Assembly: GCF_031834615.1 (NCBI RefSeq)
Contig: NZ_CP115543.1
Coordinates: 445,001-509,000, forward strand
Direction: 5' to 3'
Source: Stenotrophomonas aracearum
Lineage (GTDB): Bacteria; Pseudomonadota; Gammaproteobacteria; Xanthomonadales; Xanthomonadaceae
Length of the DNA stretch: 64,000 bases
Positions within the stretch are counted from its first letter, which is position 1. Each line of letters starts with the position of its first letter. A program made the translations under genes and the position numbers. Of the stretch, positions 10,857-20,053 are shown piece after piece. The notes under the pieces are model-generated. The model searched no databases, was not told where the DNA came from, and saw only the letters and a list, made by a program, of their open reading frames with translations.

Positions 10857-12200
10857 ATGCATACCGCTTCCACCCTCGCCCGCGTCACCGCCCTGGCTGT
10901 CGGCATCGCCGGCGTGCTGGCCGTTGGCCACGTCAACGCCGCCGCCTTCCAGCTGAAGGAAAACAGCGCCAAGGGCCTCGGCCGCGCCTTCGCCGGTTCG
11001 GGCAGCGCCCAGGGCGACGCCTCGATCATCGCGGTCAACCCGGCCGGCATGCGCCAGCTGGAAGGCACCATGGTCCAGGGCGACCTGAGCGCCATCAGCT
11101 TCAAGGCCGAATACGAAGGCACCGGCCGCAAGCCGACCGGCCAGCCGCAGACCGGCGGTGACGGCGGCGACGCCGGCATGATTGCCCCGGTTCCGGCCGC
11201 TTACTTCCACATGCCGATCGGCGAAAAGGCCCACTTCGGTGTCTCGCTGGCCGCTCCGTTCGGCTTCAAGACCGACTACGACAACGGCTGGGTGGGTCGC
11301 TACAGCGGCTTGAAGACCGACCTGAAGGCGATCGACCTGGGCTTCGCTGCCTCGTACGACGTCAACCCGTACGTGTCCTTCGGCGCGTCGGTGTTCGTTG
11401 AGCACCTGACCATCGAACTGAGCAACAACATCGACTTCGGCACCGCGCTGGCCCAGTCCCGCGTGCCGGGCTTCGCCCCGGGCAGCGCCGATGGCAAGCT
11501 GACCGTCGAAGGCGACAACAACGCCGTGGGTTGGACCGTCGGCGGCCTCTTCAGCCCTGATGAGAACACCCACATCGGCATCAGCTACCGTTCCAAGGTC
11601 GAGCACAAGATCACCGGCGGCGACGCCACCTTCGACGTGCCGGCCAACGCGGCTGCCGTGCTGGCCGTGGCCCAGCCGGGTCGCTTCGTGAGCACCTCGG
11701 GCAAGGCCACCCTGACCCTGCCGGCGTCGGCCACCCTGAGCGTCACCCACAACATCAACGATCGCTGGACCGTGATGGGCGACGTGACCCGTACCGCCTG
11801 GTCGACCGCCTTCGACGCGGTCACCATCGACTACGCGTCGGCGCAGCCGGACTCGGTGCTGGAATTCGGCTACCGCGACACCACCTTCGTCTCGCTGGGT
11901 ACCGACTACAAGCTGAGCGACACCATCACCCTGCGTGGCGGCGTGGCCAACGACCAGACCCCGACCACCGACGCGCACCGCGACGTCCGCGTGCCGGACA
12001 CCAGCCGCATCTGGCTGTCGGTCGGCATGGGTTGGACCCCGTCGGCGAACACCGAATACAACTTCGGTTACACCCACCTGCTGACCAACGATCCGAACCT
12101 GATCGTGCCGGGCACCACCAACAACCAGGGCAACTCGCTCAACGGCAAGTACAAGGTCCGTGGCGACGTGCTGGCTGCTTCGTTCCAGTACAAGTTCTGA
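10857..12200 (+). CDS. OmpP1/FadL family outer membrane transport protein
   Basis: 447 residues. After the signal peptide (ending VNAAAF) the mature start AAFQLKENSAKGLGRAFAGSGS is the conserved plug-hatch of FadL channels, followed by the NPAGM motif. The C-terminus ends in phenylalanine (AASFQYKF), as expected for a BAM-assembled beta barrel. The family moves long-chain fatty acids and other hydrophobic compounds over the outer membrane. A TATACT promoter lies upstream and a strong terminator follows, so it is a single-gene unit. Codon use is strongly biased to GC-ending codons, as in highly expressed genes. Confidence 0.94.
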   Translation: MHTASTLARVTALAVGIAGVLAVGHVNAAAFQLKENSAKGLGRAFAGSGSAQGDASIIAVNPAGMRQLEGTMVQGDLSAISFKAEYEGTGRKPTGQPQTGGDGGDAGMIAPVPAAYFHMPIGEKAHFGVSLAAPFGFKTDYDNGWVGRYSGLKTDLKAIDLGFAASYDVNPYVSFGASVFVEHLTIELSNNIDFGTALAQSRVPGFAPGSADGKLTVEGDNNAVGWTVGGLFSPDENTHIGISYRSKVEHKITGGDATFDVPANAAAVLAVAQPGRFVSTSGKATLTLPASATLSVTHNINDRWTVMGDVTRTAWSTAFDAVTIDYASAQPDSVLEFGYRDTTFVSLGTDYKLSDTITLRGGVANDQTPTTDAHRDVRVPDTSRIWLSVGMGWTPSANTEYNFGYTHLLTNDPNLIVPGTTNNQGNSLNGKYKVRGDVLAASFQYKF

Positions 12201-12227
12201 TTCACGGCGTTCGCGCCGCGTAGTACC

Positions 12228-12257
12228 AGAAGGCCCCGCGCAAGCGGGGCCTTCTGC
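12228..12257. terminator. Terminator after FadL-type gene
   Basis: Twelve-base stem AGAAGGCCCCGC / GCGGGGCCTTCT with a short GCAA loop, 28 bp after the stop. It has little poly-T on either strand, but the symmetric stem could serve both convergent genes. Confidence 0.75.
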
Positions 12258-12260
12258 GTT

Positions 12261-12989
12261 TCAGCACTGCGGTGAGCGGCCCGCCGCGTACAACAGGCCC
12301 TGGCGCAGGTGCGCCAGGAAATCGCGGTTGCGGTACACCGCCGTGTCGTGGCCCAGGCCGGTGTACCAGCTGCGCCCGCCGTCGAAGGCGTGGCACCAGG
12401 CAATGGGGTGGTCGGTGCCCATCGTGCCGCCGCTGTAGCGCTTCTCGTCCACGGTGGCGGTCACCTGAACCGTACCGCGTGGATTGCTGCGGAAGTTGTA
12501 CAGCTCGTCGCGCACCGGCCAGGCATTCCCCCGTGGCGTGCCCTCGCGTTCGGGCTGCACCGGGCTGAACTGCAGCCCCTCGGGGTGGTTCTTGAAATAC
12601 GCGCCCACCAGCTGGCCGTACCACGGCCAGTCGTATTCGGTGTCGGCGGCCGAATGCACACCCATGAAACCACCGCCGGCGCGTATGAAACTCTCCATGG
12701 CCTGCTGCTGCGTGGCGTCGAGCACGTCGCCGGTGGTGTTGGCGAACACCACCACCCGGTAGCGGGCCAGGTTGGCGTCGTTGAAGTCGGCGGGGTTTTC
12801 GCTCTGGTCCACCGCCATGCGCTCACGGCCGGCCAGCAGACGCAGCGTGCTAACTGCCGTGGGGATGGAATCGTGGCGGAACTTCGCGGTGTGGGTGAAC
12901 ACCAGCACGCGGTCTTCCTGCGCCGTGACAGGTCCGGCAATGGTGGACAACGACAGGACCAGCAACAGGGGCAGGGTCAATGAGCGCAT
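12261..12989 (-). CDS. ThuA-like domain protein, exported
   Basis: 242 residues with a signal peptide (ending TAGPVTAQ) and a ThuA/glutamine-amidotransferase-like fold: VLVFTHTAKFRHDSIPTA at the start, then GGGFMGVHSAADTEY and ending PIAWCHAFDGGRSWYTGLGH. This family is linked to sugar metabolism in other bacteria, and its biochemical role is poorly defined. ATG 12989 is preferred because the upstream extension is not signal-like. No good Shine-Dalgarno is visible. It converges on the FadL-type gene with only 60 bp between. Confidence 0.9.
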   Translation of the reverse strand: MRSLTLPLLLVLSLSTIAGPVTAQEDRVLVFTHTAKFRHDSIPTAVSTLRLLAGRERMAVDQSENPADFNDANLARYRVVVFANTTGDVLDATQQQAMESFIRAGGGFMGVHSAADTEYDWPWYGQLVGAYFKNHPEGLQFSPVQPEREGTPRGNAWPVRDELYNFRSNPRGTVQVTATVDEKRYSGGTMGTDHPIAWCHAFDGGRSWYTGLGHDTAVYRNRDFLAHLRQGLLYAAGRSPQC

Positions 12990-13021
12990 GGGCCGATCAT
13001 GACACAACACGCCATGCCCAC

Positions 13022-13049
13022 AAAAAACCCCGCTTTCGCGGGGTTTTTC
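13022..13049. terminator. Bidirectional terminator between the ThuA-like gene and putA
   Basis: AAAAACCCCGC / GCGGGGTTTTT stem with TTTC loop, having A-runs on one side and T-runs on the other. The leftward putA transcript ends at 13095, so it is best explained as the putA terminator. Confidence 0.85.
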
Positions 13050-13064
13050 GTTACCAGAATCGCC

Positions 13065-13091
13065 GTAGAGCGGGGCTCTGCCCCGCTGCTC
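13065..13091 (+). repeat. GTAG-type REP palindrome (AGCGGGGC class)
   Basis: GTAG followed by the palindrome AGCGGGGCTCTGCCCCGCT just after the putA stop. An almost identical sequence with one base changed is embedded in the coding sequence at 28125-28149. Confidence 0.8.
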
Positions 13092-13094
13092 GAA

Positions 13095-16000
13095 TCAATC
13101 GCCGAGGGTCAACAACGACGCGTTACCACCGGCCGCCGTGGTGTTCACCGTGACGGTCTTTTCCGTAGCAAAACGCAGCAGGTAGTGCGGACCACCCGCC
13201 TTCGGACCCGTACCCGACAGACCCTGGCCGCCGAACGGCTGCACGCCCACCACCGCACCGATCTGGTTGCGGTTGACGTACACATTGCCCACGTTGATGC
13301 GCGAGGAAATGCGGTCCACCGTCTCGTCGATGCGCGAATGCACGCCGAGGGTGAGGCCATAACCGGTGGCGTTGATCTGGTCGATCACCGCATCCAGCTG
13401 GTCGCCCTTCCAGCGGATCACGTGCAGCACCGGCCCGAAGATTTCCTTGTGCAGCTGGTCCAGGTTCTTCAGTTCGTACGCACGCGGCGCGAAGAAGGTA
13501 CCGTGCGCGGCCGCTTCGCTGAGCTCGGCGGCGGCGATCAGGCGCGCTTCCTTCTCCATGCGCAGCGCATGTTCGCGCAGGATCTGCAGCGCGTCGGCAT
13601 CGATCACAGGACCGACGTCGGTGGACAGCAGGCCCGGGTCGCCGACCTTCAGTTCGGCCATCGCACCGGCCAGCATGGTCATCACCTTGTCGGCGATGTC
13701 GTCCTGCACGAACAGCACGCGTGCGGCCGAGCAGCGCTGGCCGGCCGAGGTGAAGGCCGAACCGATCGCGTCCTTGACCAGCTGTTCCGGCAGCGCCGAA
13801 GAGTCGGCGATGAAGGCGTTCTGGCCGCCGGTTTCGGCAATCAGCACCCCAATGGCGGCGTCGCGCGCGGCCATAGCACGGTTGATCGCACGCGCGGTGT
13901 CGGTCGAGCCGGTGAAGGCCACGCCGGCCACGCGCGGGTCGGCGGTAAGCGCGGCACCGACGGTGGCGCCGTCGCCCGGCAGGAACTGCACCACGCCTTC
14001 GGGTACGCCGGCGTCGAGCAGCAGCTTCACTGCGTAGTAGCCGATCAGGTTGGTCTGTTCGGCCGGCTTGGCGATCACGCTGTTGCCGGCGGCCAGCGCA
14101 GCGGCCACCTGGCCCAGGAAGATTGCCAGCGGGAAGTTCCACGGGCTGATGCAGACGAACACGCCACGGCCGTGCAGCTGCAGCTCGTTGGACTCACCGG
14201 TTGGGCTCGGCAGCTTCTCGGCATGGCCGAACTGCTCGCGTGCCTGCTTGGCGTAGTAGCGCAGGAAGTCGACCGCTTCGCGCACTTCGGCGATGCCGTC
14301 CGGCAGGCTCTTGCCGGCTTCCTTCACGCACAGCGCCATGAACTCCGGCATGCGCGCTTCCAGCTGATCGGCGGCGTGCTCCAGGATCGCGGCGCGGCTG
14401 GCGGCCGGGGTGCGGTTCCACTGCGGCTGTGCCGCCACGGCATTGGCCAGCGCCTTTTCGACGGTGGCGCTGTCGGCCGGCTGCCACTGGCCCACCACCT
14501 GGCGGTTGTCGGCCGGGTTGATCACGTTGAGCAGCGCGCCGGTGGGCTGTGCGCCCGGCACCAGCGGGGCGGCCTGCCACGGCTTCACGGCCGCGTTGAG
14601 CTGCTCGGCCAGGGCGCGCAGATCGTTGTCGTTGGCAAGGTTGATGCCCATGGAGTTCTTCCTGTCGTGGTTCTGGCTGCGCAGCAGGTCAACCGGCAGC
14701 GGGATCTTGGGGTGCGGAATCGAGTCGAACGAGGCAACGGCCTCGACCGGGTCGCGGATCAGGTCGTCGATGGCCACGTCTTCGTCGGTGATGCGGTTGA
14801 CGAAGCTGGAGTTGGCACCGTTTTCGAGCAGGCGGCGCACCAGGTACGGCAGCAGGTCTTCATGCGAGCCCACCGGCGCGTACACGCGGCACGGCACGTT
14901 GAGGCGGTTGGCCGGCACCACTTCGGCATACAGGTCATCGCCCATGCCGTGCAGCTTCTGGTGCTCGTACTGGCCGCCCTTGGCGATCGCCTTCACCGCC
15001 GCGATGGTGTGCGCGTTGTGGGTGGCGAACATCGGGTAGATCGCGTCGGCATGGGTGAACAGACGCTTGGCGCAGGCCAGGTAGGACACGTCGGTGTTCT
15101 GCTTGCGGGTGAACACCGGGTAGGCCGGCAGGCCGTCGATCTGCGCGCGCTTGATCTCCGCGTCCCAGTACGCGCCCTTGACCAGGCGCACCTGCAGGCG
15201 GCGGCCGATGCGCCGGGCCAGGTCGGCCAGGTAATCGATCGTGTACGGGGTGCGCTTCTGGTACGCCTGCACCACCACGCCGAAGCCTTCCCAACCGGCC
15301 AGCGACGCGTCGCTCACCACCGCTTCGATGATGTCCAGCGACAGTTCCAGGCGGTCGGTTTCTTCGGCGTCGACCGTGCAGCCAATGCCATACGATTTGG
15401 CCAGCTGCGCCAGTTCGAGCACGCCCGGCACCAGGTCGGCCATCACGCGCGCACGCTTGGCGTGCTCGTAGCGCGGGTACAGCGCCGACAGCTTGATCGA
15501 GATGCCCGGGGCGGAATTGACGTCGCCGTCCGGACGGCCGCCACGGGCCTTGTGGTCGCCACCGATGGAGTGGATCGCGCGGCGGTAGTCTTCCAGGTAA
15601 CGCTTGGCGTCCTTCATGGTCAGCGCGCCTTCGCCGAGCATGTCGAACGAGTAGCGGTAGCTGGCGTTGTCGCCCTTGTGCGAGCGCGACAGCGCTTCGT
15701 CGATGGTGCGACCCATGACGAACTGGTGGCCCATGATCTTCATCGCCTGGCGCACGGCCAGGCGGATCACCGGCTCACCCACGCGGCCCATCAGGCGCGC
15801 GAACGCGCCCGGCACGTCGGCGCGGGTGGAGTCGTTGATCTGCACGATGTGGCCGGTGAGCATCAGGCCCCAGGTGGAGGCGTTGACCAGCACCGAGTCG
15901 CTGCCGCCCAGGTGCTTCTTCCAGTCCGCTTCGCCGAGCTTGTCGCGGATCAGCTTGTCGGCGGTGTCCTGGTCGGGAATACGCAGCAGGGCTTCGGCCA

Positions 16001-16319
16001 CGCACATCAGCAGCACGCCTTCCTCGCTGCCCAGGTCGTACTGGCGCATGAAGGCTTCGATCGCGCCCTGGTCCTTGGCCCGCACGCGCACGCGCGCGAC
16101 CAGGTCGGCGGCAGTGGCCTGCACGGCAGCCTGTTCGTCGGCCGGCAGGCGCGCCTGCGCCAGCAGCTCGCGCACGTGGCTGGCCTCGTCCTTCATCCAG
16201 GCATCGGTGATCGCCTGGCGGAACGCGTTGGGAACGGCCGGCAGCTCGGGCGACAGCAGCGGCGGGCGGGAGGCGCCGGACGAAGCCGGGGCAGGGGGAA
16301 GCGCGGAAGATGCGGTCAT
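13095..16319 (-). CDS. putA: Bifunctional proline dehydrogenase / L-glutamate gamma-semialdehyde dehydrogenase PutA
   Basis: 1074 residues. Oxidises proline to glutamate in two steps with FAD and NAD. The proline dehydrogenase barrel occupies roughly residues 180-490 (GISIKLSALYPRYEHAKR and LVKGAYWDAEIKRAQ are conserved flavin-domain motifs). The aldehyde dehydrogenase follows, with AETGGQNAFI (Glu) and SAGQRCSAARVLF (catalytic Cys). The N-terminus lacks the ribbon-helix-helix DNA-binding domain of enterobacterial PutA, so this is a type A-like enzyme without autoregulation. It is a single-gene unit with a 364-bp divergent spacer to coxB. Confidence 0.97.
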   Translation of the reverse strand: MTASSALPPAPASSGASRPPLLSPELPAVPNAFRQAITDAWMKDEASHVRELLAQARLPADEQAAVQATAADLVARVRVRAKDQGAIEAFMRQYDLGSEEGVLLMCVAEALLRIPDQDTADKLIRDKLGEADWKKHLGGSDSVLVNASTWGLMLTGHIVQINDSTRADVPGAFARLMGRVGEPVIRLAVRQAMKIMGHQFVMGRTIDEALSRSHKGDNASYRYSFDMLGEGALTMKDAKRYLEDYRRAIHSIGGDHKARGGRPDGDVNSAPGISIKLSALYPRYEHAKRARVMADLVPGVLELAQLAKSYGIGCTVDAEETDRLELSLDIIEAVVSDASLAGWEGFGVVVQAYQKRTPYTIDYLADLARRIGRRLQVRLVKGAYWDAEIKRAQIDGLPAYPVFTRKQNTDVSYLACAKRLFTHADAIYPMFATHNAHTIAAVKAIAKGGQYEHQKLHGMGDDLYAEVVPANRLNVPCRVYAPVGSHEDLLPYLVRRLLENGANSSFVNRITDEDVAIDDLIRDPVEAVASFDSIPHPKIPLPVDLLRSQNHDRKNSMGINLANDNDLRALAEQLNAAVKPWQAAPLVPGAQPTGALLNVINPADNRQVVGQWQPADSATVEKALANAVAAQPQWNRTPAASRAAILEHAADQLEARMPEFMALCVKEAGKSLPDGIAEVREAVDFLRYYAKQAREQFGHAEKLPSPTGESNELQLHGRGVFVCISPWNFPLAIFLGQVAAALAAGNSVIAKPAEQTNLIGYYAVKLLLDAGVPEGVVQFLPGDGATVGAALTADPRVAGVAFTGSTDTARAINRAMAARDAAIGVLIAETGGQNAFIADSSALPEQLVKDAIGSAFTSAGQRCSAARVLFVQDDIADKVMTMLAGAMAELKVGDPGLLSTDVGPVIDADALQILREHALRMEKEARLIAAAELSEAAAHGTFFAPRAYELKNLDQLHKEIFGPVLHVIRWKGDQLDAVIDQINATGYGLTLGVHSRIDETVDRISSRINVGNVYVNRNQIGAVVGVQPFGGQGLSGTGPKAGGPHYLLRFATEKTVTVNTTAAGGNASLLTLGD

Positions 16320-16683
16320 GCCGGTTGGCTCGTGGAGAACTTGACCATTTTAATCGTTTTTTTGCCCTGGCAAGCAATTCGGGGTGCGCCGTCGATCCGC
16401 CGCATAGCCTTTCATACAGGGGGATTCGGCGGGTCCCATGGGAGTGTCGAAAAGTGTGCCATTTTCGTCAAATCGGCTGCCGATGCTTATGCTGTATTGC
16501 ACCATCTCTGAAATTGTGAATGGACCCTTGCGGCTCGCGCGACAGCAGGGCTACCATCGGGACGTTCAGCGTACAGCTGGCAGTCGCACTGCGTGCTCAC
16601 CCCCTCGGGTGCGTCTGCGACCGAAAAGTAGGCTTGCTCGTGGCCAGCGATGGCTGCAACCGACGACGCTAAGGGTCTAGGCA
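16320..16683. other. Divergent putA-coxB intergenic region
   Basis: 364 bp without a convincing gene. An AT-rich patch near 16345-16365 (ATTTTAATCGTTTTTTT) is close to putA and probably holds its promoter. Another relatively AT-rich patch lies at 16480-16525, before coxB. No clear palindromic operator or terminator is visible. Confidence 0.5.
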
Positions 16684-17631
16684 ATGAAGCAACGCAGAAA
16701 GTGGGGCACGCAGTTCGGAAAGGCAGTGGGGTGTGGGGCAGCGCTGATGGCGCCGGCACTGGCGTGGGCCCAATCGGCCGACCCCAAGCCGTGGCAGCTC
16801 AACATGGGCAAGGGGGTCACCCAGAGCTCGCGGTTGGCCTGGGAATCCAACATGTTCTCGCTGTGGGTGTGTACGGTCATCGGCGTGCTGGTGTTCGGCG
16901 CGATGTTCTATGCCATCTTCAAGTTCCGCAAATCCAAGGGTGCGGTCGCCGCCACCTTCAGCCACAACACCAAGGCCGAGGTGATCTGGACCGTCATCCC
17001 GGTGATCATCCTGGTGGTGATGGCCTGGCCGGCCACCGCCAACCTGATCAAGTTCTACGACACCCGCGACGCCGAAATGACCGTGAAGGTCACCGGCTAC
17101 CAGTGGATGTGGAAGTACGAGTACCTGGGCGAAGAGGTCACCTTCACCAGCCGCCTGGACCGCGAGTCGGACCGGGTGCGGCAGAGCGGCAAGGTGCCCG
17201 ACCGTGAGAGCCACCCGCATTACCTGCTCGACGTGGACAACCGCCTGGTGCTGCCGGTCGACACCAAGGTGCGCTTCGTCATCACCTCCGACGACGTGAT
17301 CCACGCCTGGTGGGTGCCCGCGCTGGGCTGGAAGCAGGACGCCATTCCCGGCTTCATCAACGAGGCCTGGACCAACATCGAGCAGGTCGGCGTGTACCGC
17401 GGCCAGTGCGCCGAGTTGTGCGGCAAGGACCATGGCTTCATGCCGATCGTGGTCGAGGCGGTCTCGAAGGACGACTTCCAGAAGTGGCTGGCCGCAAAGC
17501 GTCCGAAGGCGGCAGATCCCGCCCCGGCGCCCGCCGCGCCGGAAGCCACTCCGGAAGCGACCCCGGGTGAAACACCGGAAGCACCGGCAGCGCCGGCCGC
17601 GGCACCGGCCGCGGCGCCGGAAAACGCCTGA
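16684..17631 (+). CDS. coxB: Cytochrome c oxidase subunit II
   Basis: 315 residues. Signal sequence, two membrane segments (about residues 55-80 and 100-120) and a periplasmic cupredoxin domain. The binuclear CuA ligands are visible: HAWWVP (His), GQCAELCGKDHGFMP (two Cys, Glu, His, Met). It accepts electrons from cytochrome c. The last 45 residues are an Ala/Pro/Glu-rich tail instead of a fused cytochrome c domain, so this is an ordinary aa3-type subunit. It is the first gene of the oxidase operon. Confidence 0.97.
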   Translation: MKQRRKWGTQFGKAVGCGAALMAPALAWAQSADPKPWQLNMGKGVTQSSRLAWESNMFSLWVCTVIGVLVFGAMFYAIFKFRKSKGAVAATFSHNTKAEVIWTVIPVIILVVMAWPATANLIKFYDTRDAEMTVKVTGYQWMWKYEYLGEEVTFTSRLDRESDRVRQSGKVPDRESHPHYLLDVDNRLVLPVDTKVRFVITSDDVIHAWWVPALGWKQDAIPGFINEAWTNIEQVGVYRGQCAELCGKDHGFMPIVVEAVSKDDFQKWLAAKRPKAADPAPAPAAPEATPEATPGETPEAPAAPAAAPAAAPENA

Positions 17632-17698
17632 CATCATCGAACCGCGCGCGCCGCACGGCGCGCACGGCTACCAGCGGAACCAATGAGGTGTAGTTGCG

Positions 17699-19309
17699 AT
17701 GGCGCATACCGCAGTTGATCACGACGGGCATCACGGACATCAGCAGTCGTTCTTCGAACGTTGGTTCTTCTCGACCAACCACAAGGACATCGGCACGCTG
17801 TACCTGCTCTTCAGCTTCCTCATGTTCATCATCGGCGCGGCGATGAGCGTGATCATCCGCGCCGAGCTGATGCAGCCCGGCCTGCAGTTCGTGAAGCCGG
17901 AAACCTTCAACCAGCTCACCACCGTGCATGCACTGGTGATGATCTTCGGTGGCGTCATGCCGGCCTTCGTCGGCCTGGCCAACTGGATGATTCCGCTGCA
18001 GGTCGGCGCGCCGGACATGGCGCTGCCGCGCATGAACAACTGGTCGTTCTGGCTGCTGCCGGTGGCGTTCAGCCTGCTGCTGCTCACCTTCCTGCTGCCC
18101 GGTGGCGCACCGGCCGGTGGCTGGACCCTGTACCCGCCGCTGTCGCTGCAGGGCGGCTACAACGTGGCCTTTACCGTGTTCGCCATCCACGTGGCCGGCA
18201 TCAGCTCGATCATGGGCGCGATCAACATCATCGCCACCGTGCTCAACATGCGCGCGCCCGGCATCGACCTGCTGAAGATGCCGATCTTCTGCTGGTCCTG
18301 GCTGATCACCGCGTTCCTGCTGATCGCGGTGATGCCGGTGCTGGCCGGTGCGGTGACCATGCTGCTCACCGACAAGTTCTTCGGCACCAGCTTCTTCAAT
18401 GCCGCCGGCGGTGGCGACCCGGTGATGTTCCAGCACATCTTCTGGTTCTTCGGCCACCCGGAGGTGTACATCATGATCCTGCCGGCGTTCGGCGTGGTCA
18501 GCGAAATCATCCCCACCTTCAGCCGCAAGCCGCTGTTCGGTTACCAGGCCATGGTCTACGCTATCGCCGCGATCGCGTTCCTGTCGTTCATCGTCTGGGC
18601 CCACCACATGTTCACCGTGGGCATGCCGCTGGGCGGCGAAATCTACTTCATGTTCGCCACCATGCTGATCTCCATCCCGACCGGGGTGAAGGTGTTCAAC
18701 TGGGTGAGCACCATGTGGCGCGGCTCGCTCACCTTCGAAGCACCGATGCTGTGGGCGGTGGCCTTCGTCATCCTGTTCACCATCGGCGGGTTCTCGGGAC
18801 TGATGCTGGCCATCGTGGTGGCCGACTTCCAGTACCACGACACCTACTTCGTGGTGGCGCACTTCCATTACGTGCTGGTCACCGGTGCGGTATTCGCGCT
18901 GATCGGCGCGGTGTACTACTGGTGGCCGAAGTGGACCGGGCGCATGTACAGCGAATTCTGGGCCAAGGTCCACTTCTGGTGGTCCATCCTCTTCGTGAAC
19001 CTGCTGTTCTTCCCGCAGCACTTCCTCGGCCTGGCCGGCATGCCGCGCCGTATTCCCGATTACAGCGTGGCGTTCGCCGACTGGAACCTGATCAGCTCGA
19101 TCGGTGCGTTCGGCATGTTCGTCACCCCATTCATGATGGCCGCCATCCTGATCGCCTCGCTGCGCAATGGTGAGAAGGCCGCCGACCGCTCCTGGGAAGG
19201 CGCGCGCGGGCTGGAGTGGACCATTCCTTCACCGGCACCGGCGCATACCTTCACCGTGCCGCCGGTCATCCGTCCGGGCGATCTGGCCCACGACGACATC
19301 ACTCACTGA
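17699..19309 (+). CDS. coxA: Cytochrome c oxidase subunit I
   Basis: 536 residues, twelve membrane segments. The catalytic subunit holding haem a and the haem a3-CuB centre. Characteristic motifs are WFFSTNHKDIGTLYLLF at the N-terminus, FGHPEVYI (CuB His and the cross-linked Tyr) and WAHHMFTVG (CuB histidines). HDTYFVVAHFHYVL provides the haem histidines. It lies 67 bp after coxB and 8 bp before the small assembly protein. Confidence 0.98.
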   Translation: MAHTAVDHDGHHGHQQSFFERWFFSTNHKDIGTLYLLFSFLMFIIGAAMSVIIRAELMQPGLQFVKPETFNQLTTVHALVMIFGGVMPAFVGLANWMIPLQVGAPDMALPRMNNWSFWLLPVAFSLLLLTFLLPGGAPAGGWTLYPPLSLQGGYNVAFTVFAIHVAGISSIMGAINIIATVLNMRAPGIDLLKMPIFCWSWLITAFLLIAVMPVLAGAVTMLLTDKFFGTSFFNAAGGGDPVMFQHIFWFFGHPEVYIMILPAFGVVSEIIPTFSRKPLFGYQAMVYAIAAIAFLSFIVWAHHMFTVGMPLGGEIYFMFATMLISIPTGVKVFNWVSTMWRGSLTFEAPMLWAVAFVILFTIGGFSGLMLAIVVADFQYHDTYFVVAHFHYVLVTGAVFALIGAVYYWWPKWTGRMYSEFWAKVHFWWSILFVNLLFFPQHFLGLAGMPRRIPDYSVAFADWNLISSIGAFGMFVTPFMMAAILIASLRNGEKAADRSWEGARGLEWTIPSPAPAHTFTVPPVIRPGDLAHDDITH

Positions 19310-19317
19310 GGTGCGCC

Positions 19318-19446
19318 ATGCATGATGCGCAACAACAGGATCTGGCCGTTCGCCGCCAACGTGCGCGGCGCACCGCGCTGTGGGTGGGCGCGGTGGCCAT
19401 CGCGGTCTATGTCGGCTTCATCCTGACCGGGGTGCTCGGCCGATGA
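19318..19446 (+). CDS. Cytochrome oxidase small assembly protein (42 residues)
   Basis: A 42-residue membrane protein: a charged N-terminal stretch rich in Gln and Arg ([18 protein letters not shown]) and one membrane helix ([18 protein letters not shown]). ATG 19318 follows GAGGTG. Its stop overlaps the ctaG start as ATGA, so translation is probably coupled. Short one-helix proteins of this type are found between coxA and ctaG in Xanthomonadaceae and related bacteria and are named as small assembly proteins. It is easily missed because of its length. Confidence 0.85.
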   Translation: MHDAQQQDLAVRRQRARRTALWVGAVAIAVYVGFILTGVLGR

Positions 19447-20033
19447 ACGACCCGCGCCCCGCCACGCCCGCGCCGAGCGCCGGGCTGCCGCGCCTGATCG
19501 GGGTGGCGGTGGCGGTGTTCGTGCTGACCTTCTCGCTGGTGCCGCTGTACCGCATCGCCTGCGAGAAGGTGTTCGGCGTGCGCCTGGAACGCGGGCCCGG
19601 CGCGCAGGCGGCGGGCGGTCCGGCGGCGGCAAAACGCACCGTGCGGGTGGAGTTCGACGGCGGGGTCAATTCGAAGCTGCCGTGGGCGTTCCATCCCGAG
19701 CAGCTGAGCATGGACGTGGTGCCGGGTGAGCTCAACGAAGCGCTGTACTACGCCCGCAACGACAGCGACCACGCGCTGGTTGGCAGCGCGGTGCCGTCGG
19801 TGGCCCCGGCCAAGGCCTCGGGCTACTTCAGCAAGACCGAATGCTTCTGCTTCACCGCGCAGACCCTGGTGGCCGGCGAGAAACGCGACATGCCGGTGCG
19901 TTTCATCGTCGACCCGGACCTGCCGGCCAACATCAAGACCATCACCCTGTCGTACACGTTCTACAAGAACGACGCGCTGTCGTCGCAGCTGGCCACGGCG
20001 ACCCCGCCGGCCACCGCGCGCTCGGCACCCTGA
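19443..20033 (+). CDS. ctaG: Cytochrome c oxidase assembly protein CtaG (Cox11 family)
   Basis: 196 residues. Copper chaperone that delivers copper to CuB of subunit I. One N-terminal membrane helix ([19 protein letters not shown]), then a periplasmic domain with the copper-binding pair in [15 protein letters not shown] 19443 overlaps the small assembly gene by four bases. An upstream in-frame extension is ruled out by that overlap. Confidence 0.96.
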   Translation: MNDPRPATPAPSAGLPRLIGVAVAVFVLTFSLVPLYRIACEKVFGVRLERGPGAQAAGGPAAAKRTVRVEFDGGVNSKLPWAFHPEQLSMDVVPGELNEALYYARNDSDHALVGSAVPSVAPAKASGYFSKTECFCFTAQTLVAGEKRDMPVRFIVDPDLPANIKTITLSYTFYKNDALSSQLATATPPATARSAP

Positions 20034-20053
20034 TACGTACCCGGATACCGCAT

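Noticed and set aside
12999..16511. 1170-residue open frame on the plus strand opposite putA
   Set aside because: Frame is the antisense shadow of a high-GC gene (rich in His, Arg, Val and Gln with no domain), while the minus strand encodes complete PutA with all catalytic motifs.
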